A stretch of DNA of 64,000 nt from JAZGGS01 sp963749485 (GCA_963749485.1 CAVVMV010000009.1:43716-107715); one strand, 5' to 3'; counted from the first letter of the stretch, positions 43,927 to 54,495 are shown. Made by a program: numbers and translations. Notes: a model not told the origin generated them from the sequence alone.

Positions 43927-44628
43927 TTACATTGCGGTAAATCTTTTTTCAACCATTTCATCTTTTTCAACTAATCCATCTTTTAATCTTATAATGCGGG
44001 CAGCATGTTCGGCAATATATTCTTCATGGGTAACAAGAATAATTGTGTTTCCCTTTTCATGGATCTCTTCAAGAACCTGCATAATTTCCTCACCGGTTTT
44101 TGAATCGAGATTACCTGTTGGTTCGTCTGCCAATATTATAGAAGGACTAGAAACCAGAGCCCGTGCAATTGCAACTCTTTGTCTTTGCCCGCCGGAAAGT
44201 TCATTAGGTTTGTGATGCATTCTATCTCCCAGTCCAACATCAATTAATGCCTGTTTTGCTTTTTCTCTTCTCTCAGAATATGGAAGTCCTGCATAAACTA
44301 ATGGTAGCTCAACATTATGAAGCGCATCAGAACGGGTCAAAAGATTAAATGTTTGAAAAACAAAACCGATTTCTTTGTTACGAATCTTTGCCAATTCGTT
44401 ATCAGTCATTTCGCTAACACTTACTCCTGTAAAATCATACTTACCGGAAGTTGGTGTATCCAGGCAGCCAAGCATATTCATTAATGTTGACTTACCGGAG
44501 CCGGAAGGACCCATAATGGCAACGTATTCATTTTTATCAATTTTTAATGAAACATCCCTTAGTGCATGCACTTTTTCCAGACCCATCTGGTAAATTTTAG
44601 CTATATGTTCTATATTTATTATGTTCAT
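43927..44628 (-). CDS. MacB-type ABC ATPase, upstream copy
   Basis: 233 aa with all ATPase motifs (GPSGSGKST, LSGGQRQR, ILADEPTGNLD). It differs from the downstream copy at a few residues (YSERREKAKQALID against YFERREKAKQSLID). The C-terminus RFTAM is shorter because of a one-base difference near 43936 (gcgg against gcggg); the other copy reads RFTRNVKSSAE. That single-base loss may be a sequence error. Confidence 0.93.
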   Translation of the reverse strand: MNIINIEHIAKIYQMGLEKVHALRDVSLKIDKNEYVAIMGPSGSGKSTLMNMLGCLDTPTSGKYDFTGVSVSEMTDNELAKIRNKEIGFVFQTFNLLTRSDALHNVELPLVYAGLPYSERREKAKQALIDVGLGDRMHHKPNELSGGQRQRVAIARALVSSPSIILADEPTGNLDSKTGEEIMQVLEEIHEKGNTIILVTHEEYIAEHAARIIRLKDGLVEKDEMVEKRFTAM

Positions 44629-44645
44629 ATTTTATTCCGGTTTGC

Positions 44646-45959
44646 TTAGTTATTTTCTTCTTCACTATTTCTACGGGAACCTTTTTTCTCTTCAACTCTT
44701 ACCTTGGAACCATCCTCCAGTTCCCTTGAAATAACTCTGTAACTTCCCGAAACAACTTCTTCACCGCCTTCAAGACCTTCTTTAATTTCCAGGTAGTTGT
44801 CATCACTTATACCGGCTTTAACTTGCACAATTTTCGATTTGCCGTTTTCAACAAGGAATACAACTTCCTTCGGTTCATCTCGTTTTCCGTTCTTCCCATT
44901 ACTATTATGTCCATTACTTTTATTATTTTCTGTTTCTGTTGAATCAGAAGATTCTTCTGGAAGATCTGTCCGAACGGTAACACTTTGAATTGGTACGCTT
45001 ATTACATCGTAAACGGTTTCGGTTTCAATATCAGAATTACAAGACATTCCAGGTCTTAATTTCGGATCAACATCAATCAGTTTAATCTTTACTTCAAAAT
45101 TTACAACCTGTTCCTGTGTACCAAAACCAGATGATTGGGCACTGTTACCAATCTGGGAAACAATTCCTTTAAATTCTTCATCACTAAAAGCATCAACACT
45201 AACAAGTGCAGTATCACCAACCGAAACAAGCACCACATCATTTTCATCTACTTCAACAACTGCTTCCATGTTCGATAGATCGGCAACCGTCATTATATTT
45301 GTTCCCTGGCTAAAACCGCTTCCAAGAACCCGTTCACTAAGCTCAACATTTAACTGTGTAATTGTTCCATCCATAGGTGAAGATATTGTGGTTTTATAAA
45401 GTGTCTCAAGCACTTCTCTTAATTGTGCCTTACTTTGCAGTACGTTTGCTTCAGCTCCATCATAAGATGCTTTTGAAGTTAAGTAATTACTTTCCGCTGT
45501 TTCAAGTTCCGAATCGCTTGCTAATCCTTTGCTATGTAGTTCTTTCATACGGTTGTATTCAAGAGTTACACGGTTTAGTTCGGCTTGTCTTATCTGAAGA
45601 TTAGCTTCTGAAGATTTTAGATTAGCTTCCAGCCGTTCCCTTTGTGCCTGGTATTGATCTCCTTTAATTCTTATTAAGAGATCACCTTTCTTTACAAAAT
45701 CTCCTTCCTTAACAGGTAAAGAAATTATTTCACCTGTAACCTCGGGCGTAATAACTACTTTAAATTCCGGATCGATTATACCTGTAGCAGTAACTGTTTG
45801 GGTTATATCTCTTTTTTCAACCTTTTCCGTTTGAACTAGAATAATATCTTCTTTACCTCCGCCCACAAAAACAATAACAATCAGCAGTATAACCAGCAAT
45901 CCAATTCCGCCGAAAATGAATAGTTTTTTCTTTGATTTTTTCCTGTTATTCTTTGCCAT
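44646..45959 (-). CDS. Periplasmic adaptor subunit of ABC exporter (HlyD/MacA-like)
   Basis: 437 aa and intact. N-terminal anchor (KLFIFGGIGLLVILLIVIVFV), a biotinyl-lipoyl-like segment (VKEGDFVKKGDLLIRIKGD), a coiled-coil hairpin (residues about 95-175), a beta-barrel domain, then a low-complexity Ser/Asn/Gly linker and a membrane-proximal domain. It would bridge the inner-membrane permeases to the TolC-like protein whose gene lies 26 bp upstream. It is the only full-length adaptor in the cluster. Confidence 0.92.
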   Translation of the reverse strand: MAKNNRKKSKKKLFIFGGIGLLVILLIVIVFVGGGKEDIILVQTEKVEKRDITQTVTATGIIDPEFKVVITPEVTGEIISLPVKEGDFVKKGDLLIRIKGDQYQAQRERLEANLKSSEANLQIRQAELNRVTLEYNRMKELHSKGLASDSELETAESNYLTSKASYDGAEANVLQSKAQLREVLETLYKTTISSPMDGTITQLNVELSERVLGSGFSQGTNIMTVADLSNMEAVVEVDENDVVLVSVGDTALVSVDAFSDEEFKGIVSQIGNSAQSSGFGTQEQVVNFEVKIKLIDVDPKLRPGMSCNSDIETETVYDVISVPIQSVTVRTDLPEESSDSTETENNKSNGHNSNGKNGKRDEPKEVVFLVENGKSKIVQVKAGISDDNYLEIKEGLEGGEEVVSGSYRVISRELEDGSKVRVEEKKGSRRNSEEENN

Positions 45960-45985
45960 CGATTTAATCTCCTATGATTAAAATT

Positions 45986-47330
45986 TTATTCATACATTGT
46001 AAAATCTAAAACACCAAGATTGTATTTAAGCTGCTCGCTAAGAACTATATAAGCAAACTGCGCATTTATCAGATCGGTTAAAGCTGTTGTGTACTGTGAA
46101 TTAGCAATTAATACATCCAGTAATTTACCGGAACCGAGACTATATTTTTCTTCCTCTATTTTCAAATTTTCTCCAGCCGCAGCAACATTATTTTCGCTAA
46201 CATTCAATCCCTTAAGAGCCGCTTGAAGATCAAGGAAGGTTGACCGTAATTCTCTTTTTATATTTCTCTCAAGATCACTTAGGTCAATTTCACTGTTCAT
46301 TGCGTCAACCTCAGCAAATTGTACCCTGTTGGAAACAGACCAGCCAAGAAAGATGGGAATGTTAAGCGAAAGACCAACTGAAAACCTTCTTGACTTTTCA
46401 ATATCACTTAATTTACTACCAAGCCAGGTAACACTACCAAAAGCAGATAATGATGGCCAATGCCCAGATTGTGCTATTGTGATTCCATTCATCGAGCTTT
46501 CCAAATTCAACTCAGCGCTTCTGTAGTCCTTTCTTTGTTTCAATGCCTGGTTAACAAGTTCAGTTATATTCTCAAAATCCTTTGTAAAATCTGTGTTTAA
46601 TATTTTTTGTTCTTCCTCGGTGAGCTCATCAGAGAATTCATAATCTTCAAGAACATCCACTCCCAGGTAAAAGAGCAAATCATTTTCAGCTGTTTCCATC
46701 CTGTTATTGGTTGTAATTATTTCCAATTCAGCATTACCGGTAGCAACCTCCTGCTGGTAAACATCTGCAAGAGTTGCAGCTCCAAGTTTATTTCTTTCAC
46801 GAATTGTTTCAAGATTCTTTTGATTCCACTTAAGATTATCCTGTTTAACTTCTAACAGCTTCGTCGTATTAATTACATCGTAGTAAAGAGACATTGTTTG
46901 AAAAATAATATCCTGTTTTAGTCTGTCTAACGAAAGTTTTGCAGATTCCAGGTAATTTTCACTTTGCGATAAGGTTGCGAAATTTGCCAGACCGTCAAAC
47001 AACGTCCAACCGCTGCTAAACCCAGCACTGTAATCTCTTGATTCAGTAGATACACTGGGAATGGGCACACCACTAATTGTTTGTGTAAATATGCCATCCA
47101 CATCAGAACGACTCCATCTCCAATCTGCTCCAGCATTTAAAGTTGGCAAAAAATTACCCCACGAACTTAGTACACCCGATTCAAATGTTTCGAGACTATT
47201 CTGATTTTTTTGTAAAGTTGAATTTTTATGAAGCGCAATTCGAATTGCATCTTTAAGGAGTTAATTGCTGCTGTGCAAAAGATGTTGCTGATATTATTAT
47301 TAAGATTAAAGTAGTTACGATGATACGCAT
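45986..47330 (-). CDS. TolC-family outer-membrane efflux protein (one indel)
   Basis: Signal peptide at 47330 (MRIIVTTLILIIISATSFAQ). After an indel near 47263 comes KDAIRIALHKNSTLQKN, the first TolC repeat. Two outer-membrane efflux repeats follow with long helices (NVAAAGENLKIEEEKYSLGSGKLLDVLIANSQY). About 447 aa. It is the first gene of the exporter operon (TolC - adaptor - ATPase - permeases), a complete tripartite pump layout. The substrate is unknown. Confidence 0.92.
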
Positions 47331-47613
47331 TATTTTCTCCATTTTATTAAAACCTTTATAGCTAATGCTATTAGACAAATTGAATTGGTAACTTGTTACA
47401 GATATAGCTGATAAAGTAAATTATATTTTAGTATTAAGTTAAACAACAATACAAAAATATTATTTAACTGATAGTTAAATTGAATTACTTTACAAACGGT
47501 AATATTTTTACATATATGGCAATTAAATTCACCCATAAGTCAATTGCTTGATTTCTAAGCTGATTTTACTTTATATTGTTTCAGTCATTTTCAAATAAAT
47601 CAAAAGGATTCCG

Positions 47614-48054
47614 GTGTTAAAAAAAACTGCAAAATACTCTTTCTTCATTTTAATAATTGTGCTGGTTTCTTCAATAGCCCTGCCGCAAAGTTCATTGCTT
47701 GCACAAAATAATCTAAGAATTTATGAAGATATTGGCGGAGGAAGTGGGACTACTTCAACCAGCAGTGATTCTGATAACTCAATTGTTTATATAGCTGGTG
47801 GTCTTCTTATTGCTGGAGTAATTGCTTATGCTTTATTTTTTAGAAAAGGAAATAATCAGAAAGAAGATTCCGATTCCACCCAAGCACTTAATCAGTTAAA
47901 TCCGACTGGCAATGAGTTTTACTCCAGCAATCTTGAAAAGGAAATTACTGCTGCAAAAGAGAGTTTCCCTGTAGATATTTTGTTGGGTATAAGAAGAGAA
48001 GATGCCTTTATTTCTGATAAGACTTACATTATGGGTGTCTCGGTAAGATTTTGA
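47614..48054 (+). CDS. Small membrane protein of unknown function
   Basis: 146 aa from a GTG start preceded by aaaagga. It has an N-terminal signal (FFILIIVLVSSIALPQ), a Gly/Ser/Thr-rich low-complexity stretch (GGGSGTTSTSSDSDN), one internal helix (IVYIAGGLLIAGVIAYALFF) and a polar C-terminal domain ending YIMGVSVRF. No family recognised. It is divergent from the exporter operon and convergent with the CCA-adding enzyme gene. Confidence 0.7.
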   Translation: MLKKTAKYSFFILIIVLVSSIALPQSSLLAQNNLRIYEDIGGGSGTTSTSSDSDNSIVYIAGGLLIAGVIAYALFFRKGNNQKEDSDSTQALNQLNPTGNEFYSSNLEKEITAAKESFPVDILLGIRREDAFISDKTYIMGVSVRF

Positions 48055-48090
48055 TAGAGAAGTAGTTTGTAATTAAAAATTATATGCAGC

Positions 48091-49518
48091 TTAATTATTC
48101 AAAAAGTCGTCTTTTATCTTTAAAAGATATTGATACGCTTCTTCATAATTGTTGTCAATTTTTCCATCAAGAATTGCATCTTCAATAGCTTGTTTTATCT
48201 CCCCAACTTTTTTTGAAGGTTTAAGATTACACACTTCCATAATGGTTTCTCCCTTAACCGGAGATTGGAATGCACGCAGTTCATCTTTTTCCTGAACCAT
48301 TAAAACCTTTTTCATTACCCGGTCGTAATTACTTAAATACTTGCTTACTTTTGCTGGATTTTTGCTTGTAATATCTGCCCTGCACAAAGTTATCAACTCT
48401 TCAAGTTCATCGCCTGCAGACACGATCAATCTTCTAACCGCAGAATCTGTAACCTCTTCACTTACAAGTGCAATTGGTCTTAAATGAAGGCGAATCATTT
48501 TTTCAATATATTCAAGCTTGTTCATCGGAAGTTTCATTCTTCTGAAAATCAGCTTCATCATCCTTGCGCCAATTTCATCATGCCCGTGGAATGTCCAGCC
48601 GATTCCCTCTACAAACTTTTTCGTTTGCGGTTTTGCGATATCGTGTACCAGCGCTGCAAATCGTAACCAAACATTTTCCGATTTTTCAGCAGTGTTATCA
48701 ACAACTTTGCAGGTATGTAAAAAAACATCTTTATGATGATAATCTTTACGCTGTTCAACTCCGCTCATCTTGGCAATTTCTGGAAAGACAACATCCATAA
48801 CTCCTGAATTAAATAGCAATTCTAATCCAACTGAAGGTTTTGGTGAACCGAGTATTTTAATGAACTCCTCGGTAATCCTTTCCTGCGATACTATCTCTAA
48901 TCTATCTTTTAGTTCACCCGCTGCATTTATAACTTTATCATCAACCGTAAAACCTAATTGTGAAGCAAACCGGAATGCCCGCATAATTCTTAATGGATCA
49001 TCATCAAATGTAATTAACGGATCGAGCGGAGTTTTGATGATCTTATTCTCTAAATCTGCCAACCCGTTAAATGTATCTACAAGTTCGCCGTAATTTTTTT
49101 TGTTAATTGAAACAGCAAGGGTATTAATTGTAAAATCCCGCCGGCTAATATCATCCTTGAATGAACCTGCTGCAACATCAGGTTTACGGCTGGCTTTGTT
49201 GTATGATTCTTTACGCGCACCAACAAATTCAAAATTAATATCGTGGTAACGAAAATGAGCCGTACCAAAATTTTTAAAGATGACAATATCCTTTATCCCA
49301 AATGCATTTGCTAAAGAAGATGCATATTTAGGTCCGTCGCCAACAACTAAAAAATCAATGTCGTCTCGCTTTCTTCTTAAAAGAATATCCCTGATAAATC
49401 CGCCAACGATGTAAGTATCTACCTCCAATTGTTCAGCTACTTCTGAAGCGGATTTCAGGAATTCATATTTTTTTAATTCATCACTTAAATTCATTTTTAT
49501 ATTCTTCACATTTTTCAT
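48091..49518 (-). CDS. cca: CCA tRNA nucleotidyltransferase / poly(A) polymerase family with HD domain
   Basis: 475 aa and intact. The nucleotidyltransferase site is YIVGGFIRDILLRR with RDDIDFLVVG (metal aspartates). RRDFTINTLAVS and the RNA-binding DPLRIMRAFRFASQLGF follow. A C-terminal HD domain is seen in VWLRFAALVHDIAKPQT. It adds or repairs the CCA end of tRNAs; the tRNA-Leu in this window lacks an encoded CCA, consistent with a need for it. Whether it adds CCA, CC or A alone is not decidable here. Its start overlaps the upstream metallopeptidase stop by 4 bp. Confidence 0.93.
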   Translation of the reverse strand: MKNVKNIKMNLSDELKKYEFLKSASEVAEQLEVDTYIVGGFIRDILLRRKRDDIDFLVVGDGPKYASSLANAFGIKDIVIFKNFGTAHFRYHDINFEFVGARKESYNKASRKPDVAAGSFKDDISRRDFTINTLAVSINKKNYGELVDTFNGLADLENKIIKTPLDPLITFDDDPLRIMRAFRFASQLGFTVDDKVINAAGELKDRLEIVSQERITEEFIKILGSPKPSVGLELLFNSGVMDVVFPEIAKMSGVEQRKDYHHKDVFLHTCKVVDNTAEKSENVWLRFAALVHDIAKPQTKKFVEGIGWTFHGHDEIGARMMKLIFRRMKLPMNKLEYIEKMIRLHLRPIALVSEEVTDSAVRRLIVSAGDELEELITLCRADITSKNPAKVSKYLSNYDRVMKKVLMVQEKDELRAFQSPVKGETIMEVCNLKPSKKVGEIKQAIEDAILDGKIDNNYEEAYQYLLKIKDDFLNN

Positions 49519-51730
49519 TCTACAATTTTCATTTTCGCCAGCAAACTATCTGAATTTGCATAAAACCATTCAGCTTTTTTATAGTTCTCTTCTAAAATAT
49601 TAAGAAAATGGTCATCCTCTCTATATCTCATAGAAAGACCTGCCATCTTCCTGGCTAACAAAAAATCGAAGTTTTTCATCATATATTTTGATAGAACAAA
49701 CGTTCCATAACTGCTGTGATAATCGTTAACAATTAATCTTTTTTCAAATTGCTTAAGAAATATATCGTAATCTTCCTGTAATATTCCTGCTAAACTAATT
49801 AGAACAGGAAACGAATAATAATAGTATTCTTCATTATTCAATTCCTTTAATATAAAATATTTATCAAATTCACTGCCTGTTAAATATTTAGATAATCTTT
49901 CCGGTTCTTCAGATAATTTCATTCTTAAATCTGCAATGTACTTTAGCTGTCTGTTTGGATTTTTATCTGCCAAATCAGAATAAAGAATTTTTGCTTCTTC
50001 ATAGATTATTATTCTTAGCTTTCAGATCAGCTAACTTTAACTCAAGGTTGTAAGTATAACTTGTTTTTTCAAACTTAGATATTTTATCAGAAATCAATTC
50101 AATTGCCAAATCAAGTGAATCATATTTTTTCAAAGCATAAAACCAAACCAAGCAGAGCACTGTAGTTATCTGATTTCTCCAATAAATCTGTAAACGTGAT
50201 CCGTGCTCCCTCAATATTATTACTATTATACATCTTCCATCCATCATCCAGTCTATCGGAGATATACCTTGGACACACTTTATAAAATATAGCTTTTCTT
50301 CCAAAATAATAATGTGCTTTATCCTCTGTATTCGGGAGTTCAAATCCTTCAAGAAATGAATAATAATTCTTCACTACTTTCTCTAATTGAACATCGTAAC
50401 TACTTTCAAAATCATTTGTTATGTAATATTTCTTAATCTTGGAAATACCATAATTTTCTATGAGATACCTGATAAAAGAACCCGAGTAAATGTAGCCCAA
50501 ACTTGAAGCACTTGAAAAAAAGTTCAAACCGTTTAAAATTGATGAAATATTAACTTTGTAATTATTTTTATATGCTAATGCTGCCAGAAAGTGGATTTCA
50601 TTATCATCATAGGAATTATCAGCAGCTTCAGCAATTCCCTCAATTAATGCAGGATTAAAACCGGCAGCTACTTTAAATATTCCCACTCCAAAATCAGCAG
50701 AAACACAGTGTGCAAGCTCATGTTTAAGTGTGTGCTCCCAACTATCCATTGATATATAAATATTGTTTAACCAGGGTTTTGCAACATCAGCATTACCGGA
50801 ACCAAAAAGGTCTTTCTTCTGCATGTTGCTTCTAAAAATAAATGAGTGGATTTTTTCCTTCTGCTCCACCTGAAAAAACAATTCAAGTTGTTGAAGATAA
50901 AACTCCTGGTTAAGTGCAATAAGTTTTAACTCTTCTTGCGGGATGGCTCTATCTGTATGAATAATAAAATTTTCAGTCTCAAGTGTTACAGGTAATTCAT
51001 TACTTAATCGCCCGTACGTTGTACTGTAACCCAGATGAGGAGAGAAATAATAGAATATTCCGGAAAGAAGTAACACCACAATAATTATTTTTTTATTGGC
51101 TCTTTTTTTCTCCTTAATTCGCTTGCCTAACACAAGGAAGATAATCCCAAAGAAAATGATATTGATGCAACGATAAAGAAATAATTTTGAACTAACTGAT
51201 AATCCCTCATCATATATGGTGCCCGGGAAATAACCATAAACTGGATTAAAGAAATATACTTGTGGATTTAAATAAAGCTCAAAGAAAGTTATTGATAGAA
51301 TTCCAAGGTAAATTAAACTAACAATTAAAGTTTGAAACCGACTAAATGTATTCATTGCAATTACTGCTAATGCCCCGCCGACTATCACAGAAGGGAGAGT
51401 TAAAACTAAGTAGAATAGAATACCATCATAAAACGAACAGAATCCTACAAAAAAAGAATTGCCGACTGAAATAAGAAACGGAATAATTAAAAACAATAAG
51501 TATGCTTTAAATAATCTAAAAGGTTCCGGTTTTTCATCCTGTGTAGAGAACTTTTTAAAATATGATATAGAATAAATAGCAGAAAGGAAGGATAATAGAA
51601 GCGCATTAATTGCAGCAAACTCATATCCAAAAACATTAGTAAGAGGGAATTGCAGTAAAGCAAGGTTTATCACTGCAATGATTAATAGGATCACCAGAAG
51701 ATAAAAATTCTCTTTAATAAATTTCATCAT
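49515..51730 (-). CDS. Multi-pass membrane gluzincin-type metallopeptidase with C-terminal helical repeats (frameshifted)
   Basis: About 735 aa after repair of indels near 50135 and 50005. The first 225 residues hold roughly six to seven membrane helices. An extracytoplasmic domain follows with HELAH (H337, E338, H341) and EGIAEAAD about 22 residues later, giving a likely third zinc ligand at E363. The C-terminal 300 residues are helical, TPR-like (AIELISDKISKFEK; YSDLADKNP). The family is not recognised by name. A surface-facing peptidase anchored in the inner membrane is an inference from topology. Confidence 0.75.
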
Positions 51731-51741
51731 TATTAAAGCAG

Positions 51742-53007
51742 TTAATATTCTTTACTTTCAATTCGTTTTATCCTTGCACCAAGAGCTTGGAGCTTTTCCT
51801 CTATCCTCTGGTATCCCCTATCCAGGTGATATACTCTGAGAACCTCAGTTGCACCTTCAGCAGCAAGTCCTGCTAATACCAGGCAAGCGCTTGCACGTAA
51901 ATCAGTAGACATCACCTTTGCTCCTTTTAATTTCCCGGTTCCGGTTATCATCGCTTTGTTATTATCTATACTAATATCAGCGCCTAATCTTACCAGTTCA
52001 GGCACATGATTAAAACGATCGGAATAAATGGTATCTGTTATAGTGGAATTTCCTTTGGTGAGAGACATTAATGCCATCCATTGTGCCTGCATATCGGTTG
52101 GAAAACCGGGAAAAATTGATGTGGTTACATCAGAAGATTTTAGCTCGATATTTTCCGCATCAAGTTCTATCTCATTTTCTGAGTAGTGAATCTTACATCC
52201 AATCTCTTTTAGTTTAATAATTACGGCGTCTAACAGATGATGATCAGTGTTTGTTACTTTAACTTTGCCGCGTGTAATAGCACCTGCAATAAGCAGCGTA
52301 CCTGTTTCTATTCTGTCGGCAATTGTAACTACCTCTGCGGGATTTAGATCTTCAACACCTTCAATCTCGAGTTTGTTTGTTCCTATTCCATCTATCTTTG
52401 CGCCCATGCTTACAAGGAAATTACAAAGTTGAGTAATTTCAGGTTCCATTGCTGCATTAAAAATAACCGAAGAACCTTTTGCAAGCACAGCCGCCATAAG
52501 TGCATTACCAGTTGCACCAACCGATGAAATATTAAAATCTATTATAGCCCCGGTAAGTCGTTTGGAATTGGCAATTACATAACCCTCGGTTATATCTATT
52601 TCAGCTCCTAAAGATTTCATAGCTTCAAGGTGTAAGTTGATTGGTCTTGGTCCCCACGCACAACCGCCTGGCAGCGATACTTTTGCTTTACCATATTTTG
52701 CTAATAACGAACCGAGTACGTAAACCGATGCACGCATTTTTTTTACGTGCTCATAAGGTGCTTCAAAATTATTAATGGTAGCGCTATTAATTGTAAGAGA
52801 ATGGTTATCGAAAGTAATTTCTGCACCCAGGTTTTTCAATAATTTTATCATTGTATAAACATCGTTTAACTCGGGGGTATTTTGTAAAACTGATATTCCC
52901 GATGATAAAATAGTAGCGGGCATAAGCGCCAGCGAAGAATTTTTAGCTCCGCTTATTGCTACTTGCCCGGAGAGCTTATTTCCACCTTCAATAACAAACT
53001 TATCCAA
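51742..53007 (-). CDS. murA: UDP-N-acetylglucosamine 1-carboxyvinyltransferase
   Basis: 421 aa and intact. It starts MDKFVIEGGNKLSGQVAISGAKNSSLALM. The catalytic-loop Cys is C116 in SLPGGCAWGPRPINLH, and FPTDMQAQWMAL, SDRFNHVPELVRLGADI and DLRASACLVLAGL are conserved. It makes the first committed precursor of peptidoglycan from UDP-GlcNAc and PEP. The presence of Cys (not Asp) at 116 predicts fosfomycin sensitivity at the enzyme level. Confidence 0.97.
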   Translation of the reverse strand: MDKFVIEGGNKLSGQVAISGAKNSSLALMPATILSSGISVLQNTPELNDVYTMIKLLKNLGAEITFDNHSLTINSATINNFEAPYEHVKKMRASVYVLGSLLAKYGKAKVSLPGGCAWGPRPINLHLEAMKSLGAEIDITEGYVIANSKRLTGAIIDFNISSVGATGNALMAAVLAKGSSVIFNAAMEPEITQLCNFLVSMGAKIDGIGTNKLEIEGVEDLNPAEVVTIADRIETGTLLIAGAITRGKVKVTNTDHHLLDAVIIKLKEIGCKIHYSENEIELDAENIELKSSDVTTSIFPGFPTDMQAQWMALMSLTKGNSTITDTIYSDRFNHVPELVRLGADISIDNNKAMITGTGKLKGAKVMSTDLRASACLVLAGLAAEGATEVLRVYHLDRGYQRIEEKLQALGARIKRIESKEY

Positions 53008-53256
53008 GTGTAACCTCTTCCGTAATGAAATAATGAGTTGTGAAGATAATCCATTCTTAACAATTCAAATTATAGATATGATTATGCAAAATCAATTTTA
53101 TTGCTCTTGCTAACAATCTTTTATGAATAACGTGTTTTATGCAAACGAACAGAACTAGGAGAGTTATTTTAGTAGATGAAATTATTTAATAAATAATTTC
53201 AATTTATTGAGCATCTCTAATTAGGATTCCTCTACTTTGCTAAATTCCCCTGGATT

Positions 53257-53984
53257 TTATTCTGTTCCTACCAAAACAAAAGAATAATCATCAGTTGTTT
53301 TGCGGGAACTGATCAATTTCTTAATTTGTTCTGTGCACGCATAGATATCGAGTTCCCTCATAATTGTTTCAAGCTCTTCTTCACTTATAACTTTAGAAAC
53401 TCCATCTGTGCAAACAAGGAACTTATACTTGTCAAATTGGTTAAAGTGCATTTTGCTCAAATCAATATCAACATCTGGAATCTCCCCAAGCGCCCTTAAA
53501 ATAACATTCCTATCCGGGTGATGCTCTGCCGCCTTCATCGTTAAAAAACCTTCATCAATTAATTGTTGCACCAATGAATGATCTTTTGTCATCCTATGAA
53601 GTGTTCCGTTCTTAATATTGTAAATTCGCGAATCGCCGATATGTCCCCAATATGCGTTTTTTTTATGAAGAAAAAGTACATCAGCAGTTGTTACAAGGGT
53701 TTCGCTCCCTGCATAGTTCATCAGAATATTTGCGAAGCATTTCGTTGGTGGAAGATAATGATGATTTAATTCTCTTAAGGTAATCAGGGTCATCGGAAGA
53801 ACAGAAATTCTTCTGAATAGAATGCCACACAAAGCTTGGCTGCGATGTTTGTACCGCGGCTTATTCCAACTCCATCGCAAACGATGGCAAGAATACCGCC
53901 ATCTACTTCATGCACTCCAATAAAATCTTCATTTGCCGTACGACCATCACCAGCTTGTGTAGTCGCAGTATATTTATAGTTCAT
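53257..53984 (-). CDS. PP2C-type serine/threonine protein phosphatase (frameshifted)
   Basis: Starts at 53984 as MNYKYTATTQAGDGRTANEDFIGVHE, with the metal-binding Asp in AIVCDGVGISRGTNIAAKL. After two indels (near 53800 and 53745) it continues ETLVTTADVLFLHKKNAYWGHIGDSRIYNIKNG, KDHSLVQQLIDEG, RALGEIPDVD, FLVCTDGVSKVI and TTDDYSFVLV, the ordered PP2C motifs. About 240 aa. It dephosphorylates Ser/Thr proteins. No partner kinase is in the window. GVG replaces the more common GMGG, which is unusual but seen in this group. Confidence 0.88.
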
Positions 53985-54411
53985 CTGTTTATACTTGTCC
54001 GCCTCTGGCGGAATTTTAAATTTTTGTCAGATGGAACTCGCATTATAATCATTTTCTTATGTACAAATATTTTTATATGCTCGTTTCATATAACAATATT
54101 TTCCGGGTTTTCAATATCTTGATTCAAGATTACGTGGAATAAGCTGTACAAATATATATTATTTAATGATAAAAAATCTTTAACTCTATTTCTGTTTAGA
54201 GGAATTTAAAGGTGTTAAATAAATCACATTATTAGCTTGTAAAAATACCCACCACGGAGTTCTATGTTTGCTATACTGCTGTGCAGGCACTATATTTGTT
54301 GTTCTAAAAATCGTAGTATTTGAGTTAAAATAGAGCAATTTTGTTATTATTTTTAGAATTTTGCTGAATTATTTTAGTTAATCTTCAATTGTAAATTCAG
54401 TTTGAATACAA
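53985..54411. other. Gene-free spacer upstream of tRNA-Leu
   Basis: This 427-bp AT-rich stretch lies between the PP2C start and the tRNA. It holds a short palindrome at 53998-54012 close to the PP2C start. I see no credible open frame, RNA gene or terminator in it. It presumably contains the promoters for the phosphatase (minus) and the tRNA (plus), but no promoter can be assigned with confidence. Confidence 0.5.
53998..54012. repeat. Short palindrome upstream of the PP2C gene
   Basis: tccgcc-tct-ggcgga has perfect 6-bp arms and a 3-bp loop in an AT-rich spacer, 14 bp before the phosphatase ATG on its strand. It has the same layout as the copy in the mtnA 5' end at 27735-27749. A role in translation of the phosphatase or membership in a dispersed repeat family are both possible. 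Confidence 0.45.
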
Positions 54412-54495
54412 GCGAGAATGGCGGAATTTGGTAGACGCGCTAGATTTAGGATCTAGTACCTAACAGGTGTCGGGGTTCGAGTCCCCGTTCTCGCA
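54412..54495 (+). tRNA. tRNA-Leu (anticodon TAG)
   Basis: An 84-nt class II tRNA. The acceptor arms gcgagaa and ttctcgc pair perfectly, followed by discriminator a. The anticodon arm ctaga-ttTAGga-tctag gives UAG. There is a long variable arm, and the T-arm is cggggttcgagtccccg. The 3' CCA is not encoded (acg follows), so a CCA-adding enzyme such as that at 48-49.5 kb is needed. It stands alone, upstream of tig. Confidence 0.97.

Noticed and set aside
36870..47330. The exporter cluster as a bacteriocin or antibiotic gene cluster
   Set aside because: No peptide precursor, modification enzyme or immunity gene is seen; MacAB/TolC-like pumps are common housekeeping or efflux systems.
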